From positions 5,795,603 to 5,859,602 of the forward strand of contig CM047431.1 in the NCBI GenBank assembly GCA_026168455.1: a DNA stretch of 64,000 bases. The letters are read 5' to 3'. Both the position numbers and the translations under genes were made by a program. The DNA is from Theocolax elegans. Lineage: Eukaryota; Arthropoda; Insecta; Hymenoptera; Cerocephalidae. The notes under the pieces are model-generated. The model was not told the DNA's origin, ran no database searches, and saw nothing but the letters and a program-made list of their open reading frames with translations. Numbering within the stretch: the first letter of the stretch is position 1; every line of letters begins with the position of its first letter. Below, in pieces: positions 52,771-64,000 of this stretch.

Positions 52771-54109
52771 CGATAGCGGAGTTGGAAGGAAAATAGGTGG
52801 CGTTATCTAGCGGACAGGATAGTAGAAAGGGAGCAGATGATACGAATCGGAGAAGAAGGACGAGACATTTTCTCTAACCTGCGAGGGTTGAAACCAAAGT
52901 CCAAAGGAGAATGATCCTTGTTGACGAGATTACGGTGCTACTCGCAGTGAGAACACGCGATATTATAGTAAGATACGAATTGTGAAGTCGCGAATCGTTC
53001 CGTAATAATTATAAAGTAGGCTAGTCATGCGGATGTTAATAATTGAAATAGATTTAGTTAAATCGTTTGAGAAAATAGAGATAGCAGGTTATTTTAGCGG
53101 GGACATGTTATATCGTTTATTTAGTATTTCATTGCGGATCACCGAATTGTGCGGTCTTAAGTAATATATTATAATCTAGATAGTTATAGGTTACATACTA
53201 TATAAATAATTGTAAATGTTGTATATTTTATAAAATATAATTGAAACTGTTAATATTAGTGTGATGAATTAAACAGAACTCATTTAAACCCGAATAAGAA
53301 TACCTTAAATTACGAATATTTAGTAAAGATTGTTATCGGATTATAATTTTTTATAACTATACATAATTAATTGTTGTGAGCCATAGTCAATATTGGATCA
53401 CAGAAACAACTCGTCAAGAAGCAAAGGTACAACACCACATTATACTTGATCAGAAATTAATATTCATTAGTCGGTCTGTAGGTATAAAGTTATATTTTTT
53501 AGCCCTTTGATGTAAAATATTTTTTCCTACTTTCATTACTTAATGCTTAATATTTTATTTAATAATGTAAGGGGTGCATCACTTCGCGGACTAGATCGGT
53601 GGACAAAGACAAGATTCGTGTGTTCGAATCACATCGTAAGCACGTTTTGCCTGCAGATCTTTTTTACACGCCAAAACTACATTATTGAGTTTTATTTTTA
53701 TAGTTTCAGTAAGTAAGAAAGTTTAATTGTCATCATTTTGTAGCATCAGTGCATTATTTCTTGATTATCGATGTATCCAATTGTCATTGTCAAATTTCTC
53801 ATATAATAGATACTTTTGTTTAGCATATACATTTCCTGAAAACTCTCTCATGAACATTGCAGCTGAAATAAAATTATTTGTATGCTGCAAAAAGACATTG
53901 AAAAAAATAGATGTTAGTTAAAATATATTACAGTATTTATTTCACATATTTTTTACAAGGTTTCTAATGCGCTTTATTTACAATTTGTTTTATAGTTTAT
54001 ATGACAAATGTATTAACATTTAATTAATATGTAATAATTAGTAATACAAGTCATTGAACCTAAAATAGCTTTGATAATATGAACGATTAATATTTTTTTT
54101 CGTCGGAAG
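52771..54109. other. No gene seen; tRNA-like fragment
   Basis: No coding sequence. At about 53576-53644 there is a B-box-like GTTCGAATC inside a small T-arm-like stem (GTGTG/CACAT), with weak A-box similarity upstream, too degenerate to call. Confidence 0.35.
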
Positions 54110-54360
54110 ACGGCTACATGTTTAGAAAGATGAAAAATCGAAATTCTGTTTATTTTTTTAACGACATTTCGTCAGATTAAGCTACCAATTTCATCAGACA
54201 TATTGGTAATTAAACATCATATTCAACATGTGAAAATGTAATAAAAGACCAGATAAATAACTAACATTAACATATCTTTTATTAAAGTTTGACATGTTAA
54301 AAATGATTTTCAATTTCAATTATGTCTGATGAAATTGGAATACCGAATTATTTTCATCTT
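54110..54360. other. Fragment resembling a Penelope-type terminal region
   Basis: The stretch CTGTTTATTTTTTTAACGAC, then ATTTCGTCAGATTAAGC, has the same architecture as CAGTTTTTTATTTTGTGCCG, then ACGTTTCGG, in the Penelope-like element at 62560. A 16-bp inverted pair CAATTTCATCAGACAT (54187-54202) and ATGTCTGATGAAATTG (54323-54338) lies inside. No protein is encoded. Confidence 0.3.
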
Positions 54361-54757
54361 ACCAAACCGATAGCCTTCTTCTTAAGAAAACAAAATCAAA
54401 CACAAATTAACTATGAAGAGTTAAAAATCATCATAATAATATAACTTCGTATTAAATAATCTGTACAATTGACTTCAAATATGAGTTTAATACACAAAAG
54501 GATTAACTGATGTATGCTAACGACTGATGCTGTCAATTCCACTGTTTTGATGCTGATTAGATGTACTTTGATATCTATCTTGCTGAAATGATTCCTGTAA
54601 AAAAATAGATAGAAATAAATAAATGTATATATGTATATATATAAATTGATCAATCGGTACTTATGCCGACGTCAGCATAATTCCACCGAAAATTCAACCA
54701 TGTATCCGTACTTATGCCGACACACAAAAAATCGGAAAATTATCTTTGTGAGCCCCG

Positions 54758-54877
54758 CTTTGACGTTATAATATTAATGAAGGATTGAAGCTATAACGTC
54801 TTTCGAGGTGCCGGAGGCCTCCGGCACTTCGAATGAGGTTATAACTTCAATCCTTCATTAATATTATAAGGTCAAAG
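54758..54877. repeat. 120-bp near-perfect palindrome
   Basis: Arms of about 60 bp with only a handful of mismatches and essentially no spacer (centre GGAGGCCTCC). The outer ends read CTTTGAC-TTATAATATTAA and its complement. It lies 41 bp left of the 5' LTR of the young gypsy element. Confidence 0.93.
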
Positions 54878-54918
54878 TGTGCTTTTTTACCGGTGAGGGG
54901 TATTTAGGTATTTGGGTT

Positions 54919-57900
54919 TGTAAGGTATTATTATACTAACAAGGTAATTATGTATTGACGATCGTCGTGGTTATGTTCGCGTTGTTATGTTATGCGCAGC
55001 TCTGTTCAATTGATTGATTGTTTTTGACGAATAAAGATGTCAATGTAAAAATAAAGAAGATTAATTGATTTAATTATTAATTGTAAATTCATTACAATTT
55101 TCAGAAGTGAGATAAAGTACCAAAATAAATATATTTGAACAAATAAAATTTAAATGTAATTGCTACATATAAAAAAAAAAAAAAAAAAAAAAAAAAATGG
55201 TTGAACCGCAAGATTTAACCATAGCAGAATTGAAAGAAATTTTGCAAAACAAAGAATTACTAACTAAAGGAAATAAAGCCGAGTTAGTTCAACGGATTCA
55301 AGATGCAAATCCTGATGGTAGTTGGTTACGAGAATATTGTCAAAACAACAACCCGTTATTACAAGATGCACTTCGAAATGTGGAGAATCTAACAGAGGAA
55401 AGAGATGCAATGGCTCAACAAATTAAAGAATTACAACGAGCTATTCAAGCTATTGAAAATCGGAATAATGATTCTACTCTTTTCCATTTAAATTGTAGAA
55501 ATAATAATAATGAAGAGATTGAAATTGTGACTCCTACAGAAAATGTAAATAGCAATCATCGAAATTTTTCGAGACAGCATATTGATGCTATTGGAATGGG
55601 TATGACAAGATCTACAGTGGATCCCCAAACTTCGGCTACAAATCGAGGTGACAACAATAGTTTTCCGGTGTCAACGGATATATCAACGATCGATTATACA
55701 GCGACGCAAAGGAATGTTACGAATGGTTCAATTCAACGGCAGCAAGATAATTCTTTGAAGAATGTTGGAGCTATTGGCGAATTATTGAATGTATTCGACG
55801 GTACTTGCGAAAATTTTGAAAGTTGGGAAAGGCAGGTTAAGTTATTGATACGTATATATAATTTATCAAACGATGTTGCGCGTGTTTTAATCGGTTCTAA
55901 ACTTAAAGGTAAAGCACTGATGTGGTTTCATTCAAAACCTGAGCACATTGAATTAACAGCAATTGAAATATTAAATGCTCTTCATAAAATGTTTTTTCGT
56001 AAAGTAGATAAAATTAAATTACGCAAACAATTTGAAAGTCGTGTTTGGCAAAGACAAGAAAATTTTAGCGAATATGTGCACGAAAAAATTATTCTTGGTA
56101 ATAAAGTTCCTATTGACGAGTCAGAAATAATTACATATTTGATTGATGGAATAATTGACGAAAATTTGAGAGATCAAGCACGAATGCAACAATTTTTGAC
56201 TGTAGAATCTTTACTAAATGCATTTGATAACATTTCATTGAGAAATAAAAAACCTTTCAGTTCCGATAAAAATCAAAGTAAAACTTCTGTTGATAATAAA
56301 CAAAAATCAAATGATAAAATAAATAAAAGTGAGGTTAACTTTAAAAAAAGATGTTTCAATTGTGGAGATTATTCGCATCTATCCTATGATTGTAAAAAAG
56401 AAAAGAGAGAAAAAGGTTCTTGTTTTAAATGTGGCTCTATGGAACATATCTTTAAAGATTGTCATTTGTGGAAAAATAATACTAAAAAGTCTGAAGTTTC
56501 AGTTGTTGATAATGGTTGTATTGAAAATGATTATATTAAATTAATTGAATTAGAATTCGAAGAAGACGGTGAAATTTTTTCCATTGAATTTTTAGCCCTT
56601 TTAGATAGCGGCAGTCCAATTACTTTTATAAAAGAGAAATTTGTTAATCCTAATTTAATTGAATTTGAAAATCAAAATATTACGAAATACTGTGGTATAA
56701 ATAATAGTAAAATGAACATTATTGGAAACATCAATGTAAACTGCACATTTAACAATGTCGAAAAACGAATGCTAATATTTGTGGTATCAAACAATACTAT
56801 GACTGCAAATGCAATCTTAGGTAGAGATTTTTTCAAAATTTTGATTTAAAAATTGTTGAATTGAAAAATGATTTTATTGAAAATAAACCTGAAATATATA
56901 ATATTCATATTCTAAATATAAATGACAAAGTGGCTGATGATTTAGATATAAATCCTAAAATATCATTTGAGTTTCAAAACAAATTTAAAAACATTTTTCA
57001 ATCTGAATATGTTGAACCTGCTAGACCAACAGAACCTAAAATTGATGTAAATTTAGAAATTAAATTAAATAGCGATCAGACATTCTATTATAAGCCTCGT
57101 AGACTTTCATATTGTGAGAAAGAAGAAGTGAAAAAAATTACTGACGATCGTTTACAAAGAGGTATTATTAGACCTAGTGATTCTGAATACTGTTCGCCCA
57201 TTGTACTAACCAAAAAGAAAAATGGACAAACGCGTATGTGTGTTGACTACAGATCGCTGAATAACATAGTAGAGAAAAATAATTATCCATTACCTTTGAT
57301 TGAGGATAACATTGATGTGCTTAAAAATAAAAAATATTTTAGTTTGATTGACTTAAAAGATGGATTTCATCACATAAAGATAGCTAATAATTCAATAAAA
57401 TATACATCATTTGTTACACCAAATGGGCAATTCGAATATTTGTATATGCCTTTTGGCATAAAAACTGGTCCCTCAGTATTTCAAAAATTTATTAATACTG
57501 TTTTAAAAGATTTAATTGAATCTGGTGATGTTATAACATATATGGATGATATCCTTGTAGCGACTGAATCAATTGAACATCATTTAGAAGTCTTGACTAT
57601 TTTATTTAAAAAAATGGTTGAGAATAAATTATATACAAAAAATGATAAATGTAAATTTTTTTATGAGGAAATTGAATATTTAGGATATATAATTTCGCAA
57701 AAAGGCATTAAACCAAATAAGAAAGGTGTGGAATCTGTTAGGAATTTTGGAATTCCAAAAAATGTGCATGATGTACAAAGATTTATTGGATTGGCTTCTT
57801 ATTTTCGAAAATTTATTGAAAATTTTTCAATCATTGCTAAGCCACTTTATGATCTTGTTAAAAAAGACACTGAATTTAAATTTGGAAAAATAGAATTGGA

Positions 57901-59811
57901 TGCAATGGAGAAATTAAAAAAAAAATTAATTGAAGCTCCTATTTTAGCTATTTACGATCCTCATGCTGAAACTGAATTACATTGCGATGCGAGTTCTTAT
58001 GGGTACGGTGCAATTCTTGTCCAAAAAGGAAAAGATTTGAAATTTCATCCTGTATTCTATTTTTCCAAAAGAACAACTGAAAAAGAAAGTTAATTACACA
58101 GCTTTGTACTTGAAATGTTAGCAATTGTTTATGCATTACGAAGATTTCGTATATATCTGCAAGGCATACGATTTAAAATTATTACTGATTGTAATTCGTT
58201 AGCTTTAGCTTTTAAAAAAAAAGACATTCATGTAAGTATTTCAAAATGGATATTAGAACTTCAAAATTATGATTACATTACAGAGCATCGTGATGGGAAA
58301 CGTATGGCTCATGTTGATTTTTTAAGTAGAATTCATATGATTTCTGTTGTTGATGACAATTCTTTAGAATCAAATTTAATTGCAGCCCAAAATCGAGATG
58401 AGAACATTGTAATGATTAAAAAAAAGTTAGAAAAAGCAGATGATAAATTTTTTGAAATGCTTAATGGAATTGTTTATAAAAAACAACATGATCAACTTTT
58501 GTTTTATGTACCTATTGAAATGGAAAAAAATGTGATTTTTAAATATCACGATGAATTTGGTCATTTAGGTGTAGAAAAAACATTTACTATTATAAATAAA
58601 GACTATTGGTTTCCAGAAATGAAAAAGAAAATTAAAACACATATACAGAACTGTTGTAAATGCATTGCTTTTAATCCTACAACTGGAAAAGTGGAAGGTT
58701 TTATTAATACGATACCTAAGGGTAATAAACCATTTGAAACTATCCATATAGATCACATGTCTATCATAGATTCTAGAGTGCCTGCAAAAAAATATGTTTT
58801 TGTCATAATTGATTGTTTTTCTAAATTTATTAAATTGTATCCAACAAAATCTACCACTTCAAAAGAAGCAATTGCATGCTTAGAAAATTATTTTTTGTAT
58901 TACAGTAAGCCACAAAATATTATTTCAGATAGAGCTACTTGTTTTACATCAACAGAATTTTGTGAATTTGCTAACGAATATGATATTAAACTAAATAAAA
59001 TAGCTACTGGTTCACCACAAGCAAATGGACAAGTAGAACGTTTAAATCGTACAATTGGTCCTATGCTGGGAAAATTATCTGATCATGAAATTGGAAAAAA
59101 ATGGCCTAAAGTAATATCAGAAATTGAATTTGCGATTAATAATAACATTCATAAGACCACTGGTGAAAGTCCAAGTATGCTTTTATTTGGTGTAAATCAA
59201 AAGGGGAAAGTTCATGATCACATACAAGAATATTTAGATTCAAATGTTAATAAAACTGATAGAGATTTATACGATATTCGACAAAAATCTCAAATTAAAA
59301 CTGAAATATCACAAAAGTCGTACAAAAAGTATGCGGATAAAAAACGAAAAGATGCTTACAATTATTGTGAAGGAGATTATGTTATGATCAAAAATTTTGA
59401 TTCAACTCCTGGCTATTCACCGAAATTAATACCAAAATTTAAAGGCCCTTATGAAATTGCCAAAATACTCAGAAATAATCGATATGTTATTAGAGATATT
59501 AATGGGTTTCAAATGAGTCAAAAAAAATACGAAGGTGTTTGGGAAGCCGCAAATATGAAACCTTGGCGATGTAACAAAGAGCGAATTTTATAAAGTTGTC
59601 CGAGGATGGACAAAAGTCAGGATTGGCCGAAACTGTAAGGTATTATTATACTAACAAGGTAATTACGTATTGACGATCGTCGTGGTTATGTTCGCGTTGT
59701 TATGTTATGCGCAGCTCTGTTCAATTGATTGATTGTTTTTGACGAATAAAGATGTCAATGTAAAAATAAAGAAGATTAATTGAATTAATTATTAATTGTA
59801 AATTCATTACA
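54919..59811 (+). mobile_element. Young Ty3/gypsy LTR retrotransposon
   Basis: 4,893 bp with two 178-bp LTRs (54919-55096 and 59634-59811) that differ at two positions by eye (AATTATG/AATTACG and GATTTAA/GAATTAA). It is flanked by a 4-bp target duplication GGTT (54915-54918, 59812-59815). Internal order: tRNA-Leu-like primer site, A-rich leader, Gag with SAP and knuckles, protease, RT, RNase H, integrase, which is the Ty3/gypsy order. A short LTR plus a Leu-type primer site remind me of mdg3/micropia-like elements, but the lineage is inference. About 1% LTR divergence implies a recent insertion. Two lesions separate the reading frames (see the genes). Confidence 0.95.
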
Positions 59812-59940
59812 GGTTATTGGTTTTTTATGCATTATTCTGTCAATTAATATTCTCCCCCTTATATCTGAGTCGTTACATATGTTTTATAACCTCAAAACAC
59901 CAAGATAACACGAAGTGTCACCATAAGTACCGATAATGGT

Positions 59941-59982
<42 letters not shown>

Positions 59983-60043
59983 GTATATATATATATTTAT
60001 ATATATATAAATATGGAATATATGGATATATATGGAATATGTG

Positions 60044-60077
<34 letters not shown>

Positions 60078-63000
60078 TAGATTCCATGTGATGTGATCCA
60101 ATTAAAAAATAGAATTTTGTTTAATGTATGGAATCAATAAAAAGTACTTTAATAGAGTGTAGTTAAATTTTTAGATCTGACTTTCAATTAGTACCAGAGC
60201 TGTAGCCATTCAAAAAATTGAATTTTTTTAATAAATCACTTTTTGGCCATTTTTATAACTCAAAATCTAACCATTTTTTCTTATATGCATTAAATTTCAA
60301 AAAATTTATAAATTTCAAGAAATATCTGTTGAAATATTTCATTTATATTAGTTTAAAACATTGATTATAGTTATAATTAATAAAAATCTTTATAATCAAA
60401 AAATGGTTGTACGATCAAAATTTTTTTATCAATTCAAAAATCTACATCATCGATGATTAGTTTGCTTCAAAATGATGCAAAGTTTGGGTGCAGCAGAGCA
60501 TTTTAAACAAATTATGGTGTTTTTAGTCAAATTTGTTAAAAAAAATACAGCGAATGCATTTTATGAAAAAAACAGAATAACTGTATACTTGCATTCAAAC
60601 AATAGTATACAATATATACAACAATTTTACAACACAAGTTTACATAAAAATTTATATAAATAATGGTTAATAATAATACACGACTATTAACCGTTAAGTA
60701 TTGACCCGTCTCGATTTATGTCACGAGATCTGTATCTCGTTATCGAATTATCTACGACCGTATAAACTTTAAAGTTTAAACATAGAGTCTACTCTAGTAC
60801 TCAAATAGGCTGTGACTAAATGATTTTCTATTTTTCGATACAATCTTAGTTTTCCTGCTAATATATGTTTAAACTGCGAAGATTAGTTGTAAAATTCTGA
60901 TATTCAAAGAGATAAATTATTAAATCTGAAAACGATGGAAAGGACAAATACTATTGTCCACACCATACGAGTGGAATGTGGGAAAGAGAGAAAAAATTAT
61001 ACATTAGTGTCAGGGTTCCCAGATAAAGGTACTTTTTCTTTGTTGCACTCACACGGTATGATTTCATTTATATAAGATAGTAGAGGACCGAAAACCCCTA
61101 AATGGTAACTCTGATTAGTGATATTTAATCTCGAATAACGAACATATTAAATTAAGATTCATTTACTTCACTCATTTCATTAGTTATAACACAATTCCCA
61201 TTCTTTCATACGTCCTTTATTTTAGTCATTCTAGTCAGGTTGCTGCGTATGTTAAACAGCTGCGTATGTTAAATCGACCTTCCACTATTTCGCGCACGGT
61301 TACCTGTAACATTCTCCGCCACGTCCAGATATGAGCGATCATATAATCAACCGTTTATTACTATTAGTAGCTAACTATCAGAGATTTGTTAAGCTGTCTT
61401 TGTTACACATTGCCGCGCAGGGCATTAAGTGGACAAATCCGTATTCAGTGAGCAGTGTGAGAAACCAAGAAGTTAACATTGCTATTATCCCTCTTGTGAG
61501 GTGAAAACAGCTGCTCCTTTCCCGGGACTATTACTACTATTACTATTATTTTTTGTGGTAAGAAAACGGGATAAATCCGTAGTCTGGGAGTTTGAGGACG
61601 AGGGGCTTTCTTCATCCGTGAGCTGGTCAGATCATCGACTTTAGCTAGGGCCGAGTTGGGTCTCTTTCTGCGGAATCGTATCACTACCGATACATTTGCA
61701 GACATTCAGTCCAAGTTTTCCGGTGTAATGTCAGCTGTCATAGTTTCTAGTTTCCGTCGCTTAATTGTCCAGCGGAGGCATAAAAAAATTGTGTGGTCCG
61801 CGTCGTCATTGTGAGCTCGCAGTACCTAGATGTAAGATAAAAATTTATTCGAAATAATTTTAGTACATAAATTTAATACGTCATTAAGATTATTTCACTT
61901 TACAGTGTACAGTGGTCGTTATAGTGTGTGACGTGGTGAATCTGTGGGTGACAGATTATCCGTCACGTTAGGATTTTGTAGTACCGACGCAGTCAGCGGA
62001 ATAATCGATATGATAAGTGATCCGTACAAAAGATAAATGTTATTTAAAATATTTTTTTTTTTTTTGTTATTTAACGTCGCTCTATTTATGCTGCCAGAGC
62101 TAATCAGCGACGGAGGTGAACGGTGTGTCTGTAAACAAAGCACATGTAGTTGAAACAATGGTGCTTGTGTCCATCGGAAGATATCATCGGTCACTGTAAT
62201 TAGTCTAATAATTACAGTTTTCCTGTCCTCCCGATGGAACCACCGCGATCCTCTTTACATCTTCGCGTCCCTAACGTTCCCTATAGTTCAGATGCCCGTA
62301 CCTCTCACGCACTGACAAGTGCACGAAACGCACGCGCACCTGAACTGGCGTCACATTATAGTGACACGCCGAGCCACTGAGTCGCGGTGTTCGAAAAATG
62401 CACATGAAAAAATTTTCAGAGGTACACGTCTGGGATCGAACCCACGACCCTCGGTGTGAGAGTCGGGAGCTCTACCCATGCGCCACCGCGGCTCTTTATT
62501 TAACATATTTGATTTGTTAAAAATAATAAAACTTCAATTGATCTCCACGAACTCAGTTTTTTATTTTGTGCCGACGTTTCGGACGTTTTTTTAACCGTCC
62601 CTTTTCAAGGCTATACAAAAAAACACTCATTAAATTTACAATTTGCACAGATTAATAAGGCAACAATAATAAAACACACTTAGTACATAATCTTACCAAT
62701 AAAAAAGGCGCAGAGATGTTAAGTTTGCATATTGGTTTGAACACAATTCTCCATCAATATCGCACAACTATCAAATTTAATTAAATTAAAATTAATATTA
62801 AAAATTAAAAACCGAATATAAACTAGAAGAGAAGAAATATTAAACAATTAAAATTAAAAGGTCTTATTACCTTCGCACAACCCTCCACTTTACATGTTGA
62901 AAAGAAAACGAGGACCTCCCCGAAGGGAGTCCTATACACTAGTGAGACTTATATACTAATTATAACGTCGTCTAACCGCTTACAATACATTTCGGCATAT

Positions 63001-64000
63001 ACATATACCAATGTGTAACATATATACATATAATATATGTATAACGTGTATACGAACAAGTACACACTTACAAACCGTATCAAAATAATAATAATAAAGG
63101 AGCAAATATATTGCGGGGCCAAACGAACTGAAACTTCTCTCATGTATTAGGCAACTACGCGCCGCGAAGAAGTAACACACTCGACCTGTTAAACCCAAGC
63201 CTACTAGGATTCCCCCCGGCAGCTCATAAGACGTGCCACCTCTATGCGTCGCATAATCCCCCCATACCCAAAGACTGAACACATCAAGTGGACGGCCAAG
63301 CGAAAGAGTTAACAAATATCGATGTATAATACCGCCTACGCACATAACATTTTCACACTGTCAAGCGTAACTTTATATATGTTTTTTAGAAAATTTACGT
63401 CTTCAGTACGGTTTAATGTCTCGTCATGTATATAAATATTCATCATTTCAGAGAACGTACGTTTTTTAAAATTATTTTCAATGTCCATGATACAAGTTTT
63501 TTTAAAATCAATGCTATGTCCTGTTTTAATTGTGTGGACCGCTAATGCGGATCTGTCATTTTTATTTTTTACGTCATATTCATGTTCTCTTATGCGGGTT
63601 TTGAGTTTACGCTTACTCGTGCCTATGTATAACGCTGGGCAATTACCACATGGTATCTTATATACAATATTACAAATTTCATTCTTTACTGTTTTATTTT
63701 TACCCAATTTTATAATCTTGTTAAACTTATTTATAGTGCGATTAATCAATAGAAAATCATGCTTCTTAATAAATACGTTTAGTTTCGGAGTCAATCCCTT
63801 TATGAATGGTAAAACAACCCTTGGTCTCCGGATTTGATTTCTGTTTAATAGATTATCGTTAATATTAGTGTTTACATTATTATTTAAGTATAACATTCTT
63901 TTATTAATATATTTTCGAATAAATGCAAGCGGATAATTATTATTCAATAAAAAATTCGTTATTATTTTAACATTTTCTTTGTGAAAAGTAGAATCTGATA

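Overview
The window reads as eukaryotic, most likely an insect (I lean to Hymenoptera, weakly), repeat-dense DNA. I found no convincing intact host protein gene. Almost every long reading frame is a retrotransposon protein or a shadow of a tandem repeat. The element types (APE-type LINEs, Ty3/gypsy and Ty1/copia elements, a Penelope-like element, hAT-like MITEs, a tRNA-derived SINE, foldback elements, minisatellites) are typical of arthropod heterochromatin or a repeat graveyard.

Layout. 41-4690: a nearly full-length but broken LINE on the minus strand, with ORF1 cut by a 75-bp tandem duplication. 4690-12460: an intron-like segment, two pieces of a decayed gypsy element, a 13-bp minisatellite born inside a dispersed repeat, a perfect hAT-like MITE with an 8-bp target duplication, then mostly unassigned DNA with possible untranslated exons. 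12477-17288: two copies of an AT-rich non-autonomous element with GC-rich terminal hairpins. The first contains an 875-bp tandem duplication; the second ends in a 230-bp-arm inverted repeat. 17289-25318: a gypsy gag remnant, a 338-bp satellite-like repeat, and a copia-type remnant (candidate long LTR, gag, protease, pre-integrase). 25316-26845: a truncated minus-strand LINE. 26872-48659: a tandem segmental complex of three flank units (A1, A2, A3), each followed by a 96-98-bp minisatellite array (7.5, 2.6 and 1.5 kb). The second and third units also carry a solo LTR and end in a foldback element. 49130-52121: an eroded gypsy pol (minus) and two more members of the same LTR family. 54919-59811: the best preserved element, a young Ty3/gypsy copy with 178-bp LTRs differing at 2 sites, a GGTT target duplication, a SAP-domain Gag, and complete RT/RNase H/integrase motifs, broken only by a -1 frame change and one UAA. 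61011-61113: the second MITE copy. About 62200-62497: a tRNA-derived SINE. 62515-64000: the 3' part of a Penelope-like element with a GIY-YIG endonuclease, running off the right edge.

How it fits together. No pathway is encoded; the content is layered mobile DNA. The most striking signals are the mosaic minisatellite, whose large array appears to be built by exchange between half-units of three founder monomers still sitting in order at its left edge, and the segmental duplication whose breakpoint lies inside a foldback element. Part of the duplication could be an assembly artefact: copies differ largely by single-base homopolymer indels, and one array has an indel-rich block. Mixed-orientation transposon fragments would suit a piRNA-producing locus, but only small-RNA data could show that.
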